The position numbers and the translations under genes are program-made. A model generated the notes under the pieces. That model was not told where the DNA came from, did no database searches, and saw only the letters and a list, made by a program, of their open reading frames with translations. DNA of 64,000 nt from PALSA-505 sp036267135 (GTDB taxonomy: Bacteria; Actinomycetota; Actinomycetes; Streptosporangiales; Streptosporangiaceae), in assembly GCA_036267135.1 (NCBI GenBank), contig DATAWQ010000019.1, forward strand, positions 86,308 to 150,307. The letters run 5' to 3'. Below are positions 33,003 through 42,206 of this stretch, one piece after another; within the stretch, counting starts at the first letter, position 1, and every line of letters starts with the position of its first letter.

Positions 33003-35447
33003 TTGTCAAAATCGCCGAGCGCGGCGGAAAGCTCGTCCCGCGCCGATACCCCCGCTCCCGCCGACGTCCAGGCCGCGGCCGGCGAACCCGATCTGGCCGA
33101 TCCCTCCGATGACCTGAACCGGGAGCAGGGCTACGTCACCATGCTCTACGGTCACCTCGATGAGCTGCGCGAACGGGCTTCGGATCGGCTGGCCAGCACG
33201 CTGCGGCAATCCGGCGGCACCCCGCAGGCGCGGACCGAGCGCGAGGTCTCGGCGGTAATGTCCGCCACCCGGATAGCCCAGCTCGACGCGGCCGAGAACG
33301 GCCTGTGCTTTGGCCGTCTCGACCTTGATGAGGGCGGGCGGCTTTATATCGGGCGGATGGGAATCCGCGACGAATCCCACGACTATGAGCCGCTGCTGCT
33401 GGACTGGCGGGCGCCGGCTTCGCGGCCCTTTTACCTGGCGACCGCGGCCAACCCCGAAGGGGTCAGGCGCCGCCGGCATATCAAGACCCGCCGCCGCACA
33501 ATCACCGGCCTCGACGACGAGGTCCTCGACCTGTCGGCCGCGTACACCGGCCAGGGTCAGGGGCTAACCGGCGAGGCCGGGCTGCTCGCGGCGGTCTCGG
33601 CCAGCCGGACCGGCCGGATGCTGGACATCGTCGAGACCATCCAGGCGGAGCAGGACCAGATCATCCGGGCGCCGCAGCAGGGCGTGGTGGTCGTGCAGGG
33701 CGGCCCGGGCACCGGGAAGACGGCGGTGGCGCTGCACCGGGCGGCCTACCTGCTGTACACGCACCGGCGGCAGCTCGAGCGGCGCGGCGTGCTGATCGTC
33801 GGCCCGAACGCGACGTTCCTGCGCTACATCGGGCAGGTGCTGCCCGCGCTGGGCGAGACCGGGGTGGTGCTGTCCACGGTCAGCGAGCTGTTTCCCGGCG
33901 TCGTGGCCGACCGGGATGAGCCGGCCGAGGCGGCGCAGATCAAGGGCAGGACCACGATGGCGCGGGTGATCGCCACCGCGGTGCGGGACCGGCAGCAGGT
34001 GCCGAAGGAGCCGGTCGAGGTCAGGTACCAGCGCGAAGTGGTCTACATCGACAGGGACATGGCCGCCAAGGCCAGGGAACGGGCCCGGCGATCGCGCCGG
34101 CCGCACAACCAGGCCAGGGCCATCTTCATCCGCGAGGTCCTCGATGCCCTGCTGCGGCAGCTCACCGGCAGGCTGCGCGACACGATGCGGGAAACCGACG
34201 CCATGGTCGCGGACATACTCGGCGACGACGCGCCGCCCGACCACGATCTGATGGACGAACTCGACGTGGACGGCATCAGGCGGGAGCTGCAGACGGATCC
34301 CGGGGTCAGGGCGGCGCTGAACAAGCTGTGGCCGAAGCTGACCCCGCAGCGGCTGCTTTCTGATCTGTTCGCCTCTCCCGCGCGGCTGCGCCGGGCCGCA
34401 CCCCGCGTCCCCGAGCCGGAACGGGCCCTGCTGGTGCGCGAGCCGGGGGGCGGCTGGACGGTGGCCGACATCCCGCTGCTGGACGAGGCCGCGGAACTGC
34501 TCGGCGAGGACGACCGGGCCCAGCGGGCCAGGGCCGAACGGGAGCGGCAGGAGCGGATCGCCTACGCCGGCGGCGTGGTCGACCTGCTGTCCCGCGACCT
34601 GCAGGACCCCGAGGTGCTGCTGGCCTCCGACCTGATCGACGCCGGCCGGCTGGCCGAGCGGCAGATCGAGGATGAGTACCTGACCACGGCCGAGCGGGCC
34701 GCGGCCGACCGCACCTGGGCGTTCGGGCACGTGATCGTGGACGAGGCGCAGGAACTCTCGGAGATGGCCTGGCGGATGCTGATGCGGCGCTGCCCGGCCC
34801 GGTCGATGACGCTGGTCGGTGACGTGGCGCAGACCGGTGATCCGGCCGGGACTTCTTCCTGGGAGCAGGTGCTCGGGCCCTTCCTGGGGGTGCGCTGGCG
34901 GATCGAGCGGCTGACCATCAACTACCGGACCCCGGCCGAGATCATGGCGGTGGCCGCGGACGTGGCCGCGGCGATCGACCCGGCCCCCGCCGAGGCCGAC
35001 CTGCCGCGCTCGGTGCGGGAGTCCGGCGAGGAGCCGTGGAAGCTGTCCGTCCCGCCCGGGCGGCTGGCCGCGGAACTGGCCAGGGTCGCGGCCAGGGAGG
35101 CCGCCGCGGCCGGCGAAGGGAAGGTCGCGGTCATCGTCCCGGCGGCCCGGGTGGCCGAGCTGGGCGGCGCGGTCGCCGCCGCGGTGGCGGGCACGTCCGT
35201 CGGCGCGGGCGCCGAGCTGGAGAACCCGGTGGTGGTGCTCAGCGTGCGGCAGGCCAAGGGGCTGGAGTTCGACTCGGTGCTCATCGCCGAACCCGAGCAG
35301 ATCCTGGCCGAGTCGCCGCGCGGCCATAGTGACCTCTACGTGGGCATGACCAGGGCGACCCAGCGGCTGGGCGTGCTGTACACGGGCGAGCCACCGGAGG
35401 TGCTCGACCGGCTCAAGGACCGGGCCGCGGACCAGGAATGGGCCTAG
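33003..35447 (+). CDS. helD: HelD-like RNA polymerase recycling ATPase (UvrD/Rep-type)
   Basis: This 814-residue SF1-type ATPase of the HelD/HelR family removes stalled or inhibited RNA polymerase from DNA. The start is a TTG at 33003 behind GGAAAGGGG. An N-terminal coiled-coil arm (LNREQGYVTMLYGHLDELRE) precedes Walker A QGGPGTGKTAVALHRA (about residue 233), VIVDEAQELSEMAWRML (Walker B), GDVAQTGDPAGTSSW, NYRTPAEIM and the C-terminal RQAKGLEFDSVLI and YVGMTRATQRLGVLY. An acidic stretch (DDAPPDHDLMDELDVDG) could be the loop that enters the polymerase channel. Relatives give rifampicin tolerance in mycobacteria and Streptomyces; that is knowledge of the family, not shown here. Confidence 0.93.
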   Translation: MSKSPSAAESSSRADTPAPADVQAAAGEPDLADPSDDLNREQGYVTMLYGHLDELRERASDRLASTLRQSGGTPQARTEREVSAVMSATRIAQLDAAENGLCFGRLDLDEGGRLYIGRMGIRDESHDYEPLLLDWRAPASRPFYLATAANPEGVRRRRHIKTRRRTITGLDDEVLDLSAAYTGQGQGLTGEAGLLAAVSASRTGRMLDIVETIQAEQDQIIRAPQQGVVVVQGGPGTGKTAVALHRAAYLLYTHRRQLERRGVLIVGPNATFLRYIGQVLPALGETGVVLSTVSELFPGVVADRDEPAEAAQIKGRTTMARVIATAVRDRQQVPKEPVEVRYQREVVYIDRDMAAKARERARRSRRPHNQARAIFIREVLDALLRQLTGRLRDTMRETDAMVADILGDDAPPDHDLMDELDVDGIRRELQTDPGVRAALNKLWPKLTPQRLLSDLFASPARLRRAAPRVPEPERALLVREPGGGWTVADIPLLDEAAELLGEDDRAQRARAERERQERIAYAGGVVDLLSRDLQDPEVLLASDLIDAGRLAERQIEDEYLTTAERAAADRTWAFGHVIVDEAQELSEMAWRMLMRRCPARSMTLVGDVAQTGDPAGTSSWEQVLGPFLGVRWRIERLTINYRTPAEIMAVAADVAAAIDPAPAEADLPRSVRESGEEPWKLSVPPGRLAAELARVAAREAAAAGEGKVAVIVPAARVAELGGAVAAAVAGTSVGAGAELENPVVVLSVRQAKGLEFDSVLIAEPEQILAESPRGHSDLYVGMTRATQRLGVLYTGEPPEVLDRLKDRAADQEWA

Positions 35448-35454
35448 GCGCCGC

Positions 35455-35841
35455 ATGGACCTGGGCATCGTGCGGGCCGACGCTCGGTCGGCCCCCTTTT
35501 TCGAGGCGGCGGCGCGGGACGTGCTGCTGATCAAGCGGTGTGGGCCATGCGGCCGCTGGCTCGGGCCCGAGGCGACCGGGTGCCCCGGGTGCGGGGAGGC
35601 CGACCTCCGGTGGGAGGTGGCGTCCGGGGGCGGCACCGTGATCAGCTTCGCGGTGCCGTCGGTCCGCGGAGCTGAGGGCGTGGAGCCTGCTGTGCTGGCC
35701 CTGGTGGAACTGGACGAGGGGCCGTGGCTGCACACCAGGCTGGCCGCCGATCCGGCGGCCGCGGTGGTGGGGATGGCCGTGGTGGCTCGTTTCGAGCACC
35801 CGGCCGAGGGCGAGAGCTACCCGCTGTTCTGGCCGGCTTGA
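35455..35841 (+). CDS. DUF35 zinc-ribbon/OB-fold acyl-CoA-associated protein
   Basis: This 128-residue protein has a rubredoxin-like zinc ribbon, CGPCGRWLGPEATGCPGCG, followed by an OB-fold (GGGTVISFAVPS, VLALVELDEGPWLHTRLA). DUF35 proteins pair with thiolase-like proteins in acyl-CoA and steroid side-chain chemistry. Its likely partner here is the thiolase-fold protein at 28526, which is 6 kb away rather than adjacent as I recall in mycobacteria near polA. It starts 7 nt after the helD stop and is probably co-transcribed with helD, which would be an unusual pairing. Confidence 0.88.
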   Translation: MDLGIVRADARSAPFFEAAARDVLLIKRCGPCGRWLGPEATGCPGCGEADLRWEVASGGGTVISFAVPSVRGAEGVEPAVLALVELDEGPWLHTRLAADPAAAVVGMAVVARFEHPAEGESYPLFWPA

Positions 35842-35899
35842 CCGGCATCCGCCCGCAGGGGCGGCAGCCGGCTAGGTCAGCGCTTGGTGGCTCAGATGT

Positions 35900-36829
35900 T
35901 CAGCACCAGGTGGCGGGGTGGGGGTCGCTGCCGCTGCCCGATGATTCGGCGGGCAGAGCATCGTGGCCTTCCCTGGCCTGGTGCTCAGTCTGGCCGAACC
36001 GGGCGAGCAGGACGGCGCAGATCACGGCCAGGACGAATCCCGCGATGGCCACGCCGGTCATGCCGTGCCTGGTCTTGTCGCCGAGCAGGGTGATGCCGAC
36101 GGCGGCCGGCGGGATGGTCTCGACCAGCACCACCGCGGCGACGGCCACGGTCACGCTGCCACCTTCCAGCGCCGAGGCGTAGAAGAGGAAGGACACGATC
36201 CCGGCGGCGGCGAGCGCATAGGCGGCCGGGTCGTGGATCAGGTGCAGGGGGGCGAATCCGTTGAGCACCCTGGCCGCCACGGCGAGCACCCCGTAGCCGA
36301 GCCCTGCGGTCGCGCCGAGCAGCGACGTTCTGCTCTGGCCTGGCAGCCGGGCCACGGCCAGGCCGATCAGCCCGATGCCGGCTACGGCCACGATCAGCGC
36401 CAGCTTGAACGTGTTGCTCACCTGGACCGCACCCTCGGCGCCGGCCGAACCGCCGAGCAGGCCGACCCCGACGATGACGCCGCCGACCGCCAGCCACTCA
36501 CGCCAGCCGAGGGTCGCGCCGATCAGCCAGGAGGCGCAGACCGCGGTGACCGCGAGGTTGGCGGCGATCATCGCCTGCACGGCGAACAGCGGAAGCCGGT
36601 TCAGCGCGACGAGTTGAGCGACGAACCCCAGCATGTCCAGGCCCAGGCTGGCGACGAACCGCCACTGCCGGAACATCCGGACCACCAGGCCGGGGTCGAC
36701 CGCGGCGAACGCGCCGGTGCCCTGCTCCCCCGGGGGCCGGGTCGCGGCGCGGACCGCCATGGCCTGCATGACCGAGGCCACGCCGTAGAACAGCGGGGCC
36801 ACCACCGCGGCAATGAGACTGGCGAGCAC
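35900..36829 (-). CDS. DMT-superfamily-like integral membrane protein
   Basis: This 309-residue protein has nine or ten hydrophobic segments arranged as two related halves, the EamA/DMT pattern. Landmarks are the N-terminal APLFYGVASVMQAMAVRAAT, LGLDMLGFVAQLVALNRLPL, AVGGVIVGVGLLGG, and in the second half GATAGLGYGVLAVAARVL and VVLVETIPPAAVGITLLGD. The start is a GTG at 36829. Substrate is unknown. Its 3' end faces the DUF35 gene with 58 bp between them. Confidence 0.8.
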   Translation of the reverse strand: MLASLIAAVVAPLFYGVASVMQAMAVRAATRPPGEQGTGAFAAVDPGLVVRMFRQWRFVASLGLDMLGFVAQLVALNRLPLFAVQAMIAANLAVTAVCASWLIGATLGWREWLAVGGVIVGVGLLGGSAGAEGAVQVSNTFKLALIVAVAGIGLIGLAVARLPGQSRTSLLGATAGLGYGVLAVAARVLNGFAPLHLIHDPAAYALAAAGIVSFLFYASALEGGSVTVAVAAVVLVETIPPAAVGITLLGDKTRHGMTGVAIAGFVLAVICAVLLARFGQTEHQAREGHDALPAESSGSGSDPHPATWC

Positions 36830-36856
36830 CTCTTAGACCTTACGCTCGGCTATTCC

Positions 36857-37513
36857 TCAGCCAGCACACAGGCTGCCCATATATGCGTCCATGGCACATA
36901 ACAGCGCGTCACCTCCGATGATTCCGGCGAGCCCCGCCCGGGCTTGCCCCGGGTCGGTGAACCTGATAGCGCGCAGACCCAGCCGGGCGGCGGCCGTGAC
37001 GTTTTCCTGACGGTCGTCGACCAGCGTCACCTGGCCCGCGGGCACGCCCAGCCGGTCCAGGGCCTGGACGAAACAGCCGCGGTCGGGCTTGGCGGCCCGG
37101 AAGTCGCAGCTGAAGAACAGATGCTCGAAGTGCCTGGCCAGCGGCAGTGCGTCGATGGCCCGGGCGACCTCGACGGGCATGTTGGACAGCACGGCCAGCC
37201 GCTGGCCGGCCGATTCCAGGTCCTGGATCAGGGCCAGGGTGCCCGCCTGCAGGTGCATCCAGCTCGCTATGTCCAGCCGGACCAATTCGCCGATCTGCGG
37301 GCCAGTGAAGCTGCGGCCGAGGCGGCGGGCCACGTCCTGCCAGAACTCGGCGGCGGTCAGCAGCGCCTGGTCGTAGGCGGGGCGGGAGGGCCAGTAGGCG
37401 GCCCAGAAGTCCGCCACGCCCGCCGCGCCCGCCGCGGCGGCCAGGGCGGCCAGATCGGCGTCAGGCTGCGGGACGCAGATGACTCCGCCGAAGTCGAACA
37501 CCACCCACAACAC
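36857..37513 (-). CDS. HAD-superfamily hydrolase (subfamily IA)
   Basis: This 218-residue phosphatase-like protein starts at the GTG at 37513, which has GGAAGG 8 nt upstream. Motif I is VVFDFGGVI with nucleophile Asp7 and no second Asp (the DxG form seen in some IA members). Motif II is LAVLSNMP, motif III RAAKPDRGCF and motif IV TLVDDRQENV. The missing acid/base Asp in motif I raises the question of reduced phosphatase activity, although such members exist widely. It precedes the DMT protein by 27 bp on the same strand. Confidence 0.9.
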   Translation of the reverse strand: MLWVVFDFGGVICVPQPDADLAALAAAAGAAGVADFWAAYWPSRPAYDQALLTAAEFWQDVARRLGRSFTGPQIGELVRLDIASWMHLQAGTLALIQDLESAGQRLAVLSNMPVEVARAIDALPLARHFEHLFFSCDFRAAKPDRGCFVQALDRLGVPAGQVTLVDDRQENVTAAARLGLRAIRFTDPGQARAGLAGIIGGDALLCAMDAYMGSLCAG

Positions 37514-37649
37514 GCTGAAACCTTCCCCCGGATTGAATGAGATGCCAGGATGCGGGAACCAGTCTGCCACCGCCTACCGTCAAAACGGGGTGCTCATACA
37601 AACGACGCGGGACCCGGACGACTATGGCGCGATACGGGGGAGGCGTGAG

Positions 37650-38636
37650 ATGAGAATGACCACACGCACGGCCACCGCGGCGGCGGTCGTCGTTCTGCTC
37701 GCCGCGGGGTGCGCGGCCGACCACGGCTCCGGCGGCTCCGCCGGTGCCGGTGGAGCCGGCGGCTCGGGCAATCGGGTCAGGATGCTGACGGCGACCAAGA
37801 GGCCGGCGTCCCTGGGGCCGCAGACCATTTCGGGCCGGCAAGCCGGGGGCCTGGCGCGTTCGCTGCTGGCCCGGGCGCTGCTCCCCCGGGGCGCGAAAGT
37901 TCGCCAGGGCCGGGCGCCCGCGGCCCTGAACCAGCCGTCCGGCGCCGAGCTAGGCAGGCCGTCGATCGAACTCCACAAGCTATGGACGGTCGCCGAGCCG
38001 ATGAGCCAGGTGTACCGCTTCTGGCAGGGGCACACTCCCGCCGCGATGGCGTGGAACGGCAGCGGGCAGAGCTCTGACCGCGGCGTGGTCACCCAGGAGT
38101 CCACCGGCTACGGGCTCGAGCGGCTGCCCACCGGGGTCAACGCGGCGATGCTGAGCATGTCGGTGGCCCCGGCCGGCCAGGACACGTCGGTGATCCGCGC
38201 GGACGTCCAGGTGATCTGGTACCCGCCCCGGTCCGCGGCCGAGTACATCCCGCCCGGGACGGGCGCGGTGACGATCACCGCCTCGGCGTCCGGTTCGCGC
38301 CCGCCGACCGTGACGAAGACGATCACCACGCGCTCGGCCGTCCAGCGGCTGGCGGCGATGCTGAACGGCGCCTACGCGGTGCCGCGGGGATCGGCCCTCA
38401 GCTGCCCGCTGGAGCGGGTCACCTACCGGCTGGCTTTCGCGAAATCGGCGGGCGCCGCACCGTTCCTGGTAGCCACGGACACGACCTGCCCGGGCGTCAC
38501 GATCACGGTGGGCGGCCATCAGCAGCCGGCTCTGGAAACCCCGGCGGGCCTGCAGAAGCTGGCGGGGAGCCTCGCGCACGTCTCCACGTCCCCCACGCCG
38601 GCCACCGGGGGTCCCGTGCGCACCCAGCCGAAATAG
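37650..38636 (+). CDS. Secreted lipoprotein of unknown function
   Basis: The protein has 328 residues from the ATG at 37650 (GGGGGAGG upstream). The N-terminus MRMTTRTATAAAVVVLLAAG then Cys21 is a clear lipobox, followed by a Gly/Ser linker. The mature part has no family I recognise: VAEPMSQVYRFWQGHTPAAM, ADVQVIWYPPRSAAEYIPPG, VTKTITTRSAVQRLAAMLNG, then CPLERVTYRLAFAK and TCPGVTITVGG. Two Cys in the C-terminal part may form a disulfide. A cell-surface lipoprotein is safe to say; a ligand is not. Confidence 0.85.
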   Translation: MRMTTRTATAAAVVVLLAAGCAADHGSGGSAGAGGAGGSGNRVRMLTATKRPASLGPQTISGRQAGGLARSLLARALLPRGAKVRQGRAPAALNQPSGAELGRPSIELHKLWTVAEPMSQVYRFWQGHTPAAMAWNGSGQSSDRGVVTQESTGYGLERLPTGVNAAMLSMSVAPAGQDTSVIRADVQVIWYPPRSAAEYIPPGTGAVTITASASGSRPPTVTKTITTRSAVQRLAAMLNGAYAVPRGSALSCPLERVTYRLAFAKSAGAAPFLVATDTTCPGVTITVGGHQQPALETPAGLQKLAGSLAHVSTSPTPATGGPVRTQPK

Positions 38637-38674
38637 CGTTTGCCGGAACGGCCCTGGTGCAGCACGATGGCCCG

Positions 38675-39199
38675 ATGACATGGACCGCACCGCAGGTGAA
38701 GCGCGCCGACCCGCCGATGCGGTCGGACGAGCGCACCGCACTGGACACCTGGCTGGACTACCACCGAGAGACGCTGCTGTTCAAATGCCAGGGGCTGACC
38801 GGCGAGCAGCTCGTCCAGCGGGCCGCGGCTCCCTCGGGGCTGACCCTGCTCGGCCTGGTCAGGCACATGGCCGAGGTGGAGCGCTGGTGGTTCAGGCGGC
38901 TGTTCGGCCAGCAGTCTGAGCTGACTGACCTGTACATCACCGACGAGGCGCCCGACGGCGAGTTCGACCTGATCGACGCCGCCGGGGCCGAGCGGGATTT
39001 CGCCACGTTCGCCGATGAGTGCGACGCATCCCGGCGGACCACGGCCGGGCGGTCGCTCGACGACACCTTCAAGCATCCGCGGCGGGACGAGCAGATCGAC
39101 CTCCGCTGGGTCTACATCCACATGATCGAGGAGTACGCCCGGCACAACGGCCACGCCGACATCCTGCGCGAGCAGATCGACGGCGTCGCCGGCGACTAG
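38675..39199 (+). CDS. DinB/DUF664-type metal-binding protein
   Basis: This 174-residue four-helix-bundle protein belongs to the DinB/DUF664 family that includes mycothiol- and bacillithiol-dependent transferases. The metal-site His residues are in LVRHMAEVERWWFRRLFG and IHMIEEYARHNGHADILREQ, with DLRWVYIHM before. Actinobacteria make mycothiol, so a thiol-transfer or detoxification role is likely but unproven. The ATG at 38675 lacks a strong ribosome-binding site. It follows the lipoprotein gene by 38 nt. Confidence 0.9.
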   Translation: MTWTAPQVKRADPPMRSDERTALDTWLDYHRETLLFKCQGLTGEQLVQRAAAPSGLTLLGLVRHMAEVERWWFRRLFGQQSELTDLYITDEAPDGEFDLIDAAGAERDFATFADECDASRRTTAGRSLDDTFKHPRRDEQIDLRWVYIHMIEEYARHNGHADILREQIDGVAGD

Positions 39200-39218
39200 C
39201 CGTGGGAGCGGCGATCAT

Positions 39219-39260
39219 CGGGAAGGATTCTGGTCGTTCAGACGCCTGCAATCCTTCCCG
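39219..39260. terminator. 11-bp bidirectional terminator between dinB-like gene and uvrB
   Basis: CGGGAAGGATT (39219-39229) and AATCCTTCCCG (39250-39260) pair perfectly around a 20-nt loop and are followed by TTAAGG. It lies between two convergent genes and could serve both strands. Confidence 0.8.
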
Positions 39261-39290
39261 TTAAGGAGTCAGGCCGGGCGGTCGCGGCGG

Positions 39291-41423
39291 CTAGACGCCG
39301 GCGGCTTGCATGCCGCGGAGTTCGTGCTTGAGCTCCTTGATTTCGTCGCGGAGGCGGGCGGCGATCTCGAACTGAAGCTCGGCGGCAGCGGTGTGCATCT
39401 GCTCGGTGAGCTGCTCGATCAGGCCGATGACGTCGCGCCGGGCTTCGCTGCTCCCCGCGCCCGCTTCCCCGGCCGCGCCCTGGGCGGCCTGACCGCGGAC
39501 CCTGGCCCGGGACGACAGCCCGGGGACCGGGCTCTTGCCCCGGCTCTGCTGCCGCCCGCCGCCACCAAGCAACTGCTCGGTGTCCGCGTCCTCCCTGATG
39601 AGCTGGTCGAGGATGTCGGCGATGCGCTTGCGCAGCGGCTGCGGGTCGATGCCGTGCTCGGTGTTGTAGGCGACCTGCTTCTCCCGCCGCCGGTTCGTCT
39701 CGTCAATGGCCCGCCGCATCGACGGGGTGATCACGTCGGCGTACATGTGCACCTGACCGGAGACGTTACGCGCGGCCCGGCCGATGGTCTGGATGAGCGA
39801 GGTGCCGGACCGCAGGAAGCCCTCCTTGTCGGCGTCCAGGATCGACACCAGCGACACCTCGGGCAGGTCGAGGCCCTCACGGAGCAGGTTGATGCCGACC
39901 AGCACGTCGTACTGGCCGACCCGCAGCTCACGCAGCAGCTCGACCCGGCGCAGCGTGTCCACCTCGCTGTGCAGGTACCGGGCCCTGATGCCCAGTTCCA
40001 GCAGGTAGTCGGTCAGGTCCTCGGACATCTTCTTGGTCAGCGTGGTGACCAGCACCCGCTCGTTGCGCTCGGCCCGCTCCCTGATCTCGTGCACCAGGTC
40101 GTCGATCTGGCCCTTGGTCGGCTTGACGATGACCTCCGGGTCGATCAGACCGGTCGGCCTGATCACCTGCTCGACCACGTCGCCGGCGACCCGCTTCAGC
40201 TCGTACGGCCCCGGGGTGGCCGACAGGTAGATGGTCTGACCGATGCGCTCGGTGAACTCGTCCCAGGTCAGCGGGCGGTTGTCGATGGCGCTCGGCAGCC
40301 GGAAGCCGTGCTCCACGAGCGACCGCTTGCGGGACACGTCGCCCTCGTACATCGCCCCGATCTGCGGAACCGTGCTGTGCGACTCGTCGACCACCAGCAG
40401 GAAGTCCTCGGGGAAGTAGTCCAGCAAGGTGTTCGGCGGGGTGCCGACGGCGCGCCCGTCGATGTGCCGCGAGTAGTTCTCGATCCCCGAGCAGGAGCCG
40501 ATCTGCCGCATCATCTCGATGTCGTAAGTGGTACGCATCCGCAGCCGCTGCGCCTCCAGCAGCTTGCCGTGCCGCTCCAGCTCGGCCAGCCGCTCGGCCA
40601 GCTCCAGTTCGATGCCCGCGACGGCCCGCTCCATCCGCTCCTCGCCCGCGACGTAGTGCGAGGCCGGGAACACCTGCAACTCCTGATCCTCGGTAACCAC
40701 CTCGCCGGTGAGCGGGTGCAGCGTCATCAGCCGCTCGATGTCGTCGCCAAACATCTCGATCCGGACGGCGAGCTCCTCGTACTGCGGAATGATCTCGATC
40801 GTGTCGCCGCGCACCCGGAACGTGCCCCGGGTGAAGGCCAGGTCGTTGCGCGTGTACAGCATCCCGACCAGCTTGCGCAGCAGGCTGTCCCGCTCGATCG
40901 TGTCGCCGACCCGGAGCTTGAGCATCCGGTCCACGTACTCCTGCGGCGTGCCCAGGCCGTAGATGCAGGAGACCGACGCGACCACGATCGTGTCCCGCCG
41001 GGTGAGCAGCGAGTTGGTGGCCGAGTGCCGTAGCCGCTCCACCTCGTCGTTGATCGAGGAGTCCTTCTCGATGTAGGTGTCGGTCTGCGGGATGTACGCC
41101 TCGGGCTGGTAGTAGTCGTAGTAGGAGACGAAGTACTCGACCGCGTTGTGGGGCAGCATCTCCCGCAACTCGTTGGCGAACTGGGCGGCGAGCGTCTTGT
41201 TCGGCAGCATGACCAGGGTCGGCCGCTGCAGCCGCTCGGCCAGCCAGGCGACCGTGGCCGTCTTGCCGGTGCCGGTGGCGCCGAGCAGGACCGTGTCCTT
41301 CTCCTCGGCCCTGATCCGCCGCTCCATCTCGGCGATGGCGGCCGGCTGGTCACCGGCCGGCACCATCTCCGTGACCACTTCGAATGGCGCGACCCTACGC
41401 TGGAGGTCGGTTACCGGACGCAT
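39291..41423 (-). CDS. uvrB: Excinuclease ABC subunit B
   Basis: UvrB verifies DNA damage and recruits UvrC in nucleotide excision repair. Motifs are LGATGTGKTATVAWLAERLQ (Walker A), the beta-hairpin region YYDYYQPEAYIPQTDTYIEK, DESHSTVPQIGAMYEGD (Walker B), YLSATPGPYEL, VLVGINLLREGLDLPEVSLV and the C-terminal UVR domain ELQFEIAARLRDEIKELK. From the ATG at 41423 (GGGG 8 nt upstream) it is 710 residues; longer in-frame starts exist at 41456 and 41516. It ends the polA-rpsA-coaE-uvrB series. Confidence 0.96.
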   Translation of the reverse strand: MRPVTDLQRRVAPFEVVTEMVPAGDQPAAIAEMERRIRAEEKDTVLLGATGTGKTATVAWLAERLQRPTLVMLPNKTLAAQFANELREMLPHNAVEYFVSYYDYYQPEAYIPQTDTYIEKDSSINDEVERLRHSATNSLLTRRDTIVVASVSCIYGLGTPQEYVDRMLKLRVGDTIERDSLLRKLVGMLYTRNDLAFTRGTFRVRGDTIEIIPQYEELAVRIEMFGDDIERLMTLHPLTGEVVTEDQELQVFPASHYVAGEERMERAVAGIELELAERLAELERHGKLLEAQRLRMRTTYDIEMMRQIGSCSGIENYSRHIDGRAVGTPPNTLLDYFPEDFLLVVDESHSTVPQIGAMYEGDVSRKRSLVEHGFRLPSAIDNRPLTWDEFTERIGQTIYLSATPGPYELKRVAGDVVEQVIRPTGLIDPEVIVKPTKGQIDDLVHEIRERAERNERVLVTTLTKKMSEDLTDYLLELGIRARYLHSEVDTLRRVELLRELRVGQYDVLVGINLLREGLDLPEVSLVSILDADKEGFLRSGTSLIQTIGRAARNVSGQVHMYADVITPSMRRAIDETNRRREKQVAYNTEHGIDPQPLRKRIADILDQLIREDADTEQLLGGGGRQQSRGKSPVPGLSSRARVRGQAAQGAAGEAGAGSSEARRDVIGLIEQLTEQMHTAAAELQFEIAARLRDEIKELKHELRGMQAAGV

Positions 41424-41570
41424 GACGGCATCCCCATCTGTGCTAGCTTCACCCATCCACTGTAGGTGGGGGGTACGACAGAACGGGCGGCCGATGCGCG
41501 ACGTGATTTTGATCATGAACGGTGGCCACCGGAACGTCGCAGGCCAGCCACACTGCCTGGTGCTTCAACG

Positions 41571-42158
41571 TCAGCGGCGGCGGAGTTCTTCCCAGAGATC
41601 ATCCACCTGGCGGTCCAGGTCGGCCAGCGAGCCGGAGTTGTCGATCACGATGTCGGCGATGGCCAGCCGCTCTTCCCTGGTGGCCTGAGCGTCGATCCGG
41701 GCCTGGGCCTGACCGGCGGGCATGCCCCGCAGCCGGGTAAGCCTTTCGAGCTGCGTCTGCACCGGCACGTCCACGACGATCACCATGTCGTACAGGCTGG
41801 CCAGGCCGTTCTCGGTGAGCAGCGGGACGTCGTGCACGATGACCGAGCCCGGCGCGGCCGAGCGCTCCTCTTCGAGCATCCGTTCAGATACCAAAGGGTG
41901 CACGATAGCGTTCAGCTTTCCCCGCAGGGCCGCATCGGAGAACACGATCTCGCCGAGCCTGGGGCGATCCAGGGCACCGTCGGGGCCGAGGATGCCCGGG
42001 CCGAAGACCTGCACGATTTCCGCCAGGCCGGGTGTGTCCCGCGCCACGACCTCCCTGGCGGCCGCGTCGGCGTCGATGAGGACCGCGCCAAGCCCGGCGA
42101 GACGGCGTGACACCTCGCTCTTGCCGGACGCGATCCCGCCGGTGAGGCCTGCCTTCAC
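41571..42158 (-). CDS. coaE: Dephospho-CoA kinase
   Basis: CoaE performs the last step of coenzyme A synthesis. The 195-residue protein starts MKAGLTGGIASGKSEVSRRL (P-loop), with LIDADAAAREVVARDTPGL and VHDVPLLTENGLASLYD, all family hallmarks. The GTG start at 42158 lies 48 bp after the rpsA stop, on the same strand. Unlike some mycobacterial CoaE proteins there is no C-terminal extension. Confidence 0.95.
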   Translation of the reverse strand: MKAGLTGGIASGKSEVSRRLAGLGAVLIDADAAAREVVARDTPGLAEIVQVFGPGILGPDGALDRPRLGEIVFSDAALRGKLNAIVHPLVSERMLEEERSAAPGSVIVHDVPLLTENGLASLYDMVIVVDVPVQTQLERLTRLRGMPAGQAQARIDAQATREERLAIADIVIDNSGSLADLDRQVDDLWEELRRR

Positions 42159-42206
42159 CGGCCATCTCTAGCCAGCACAGGCCTCACCAGCATCGGACCG
42201 GGGTGG

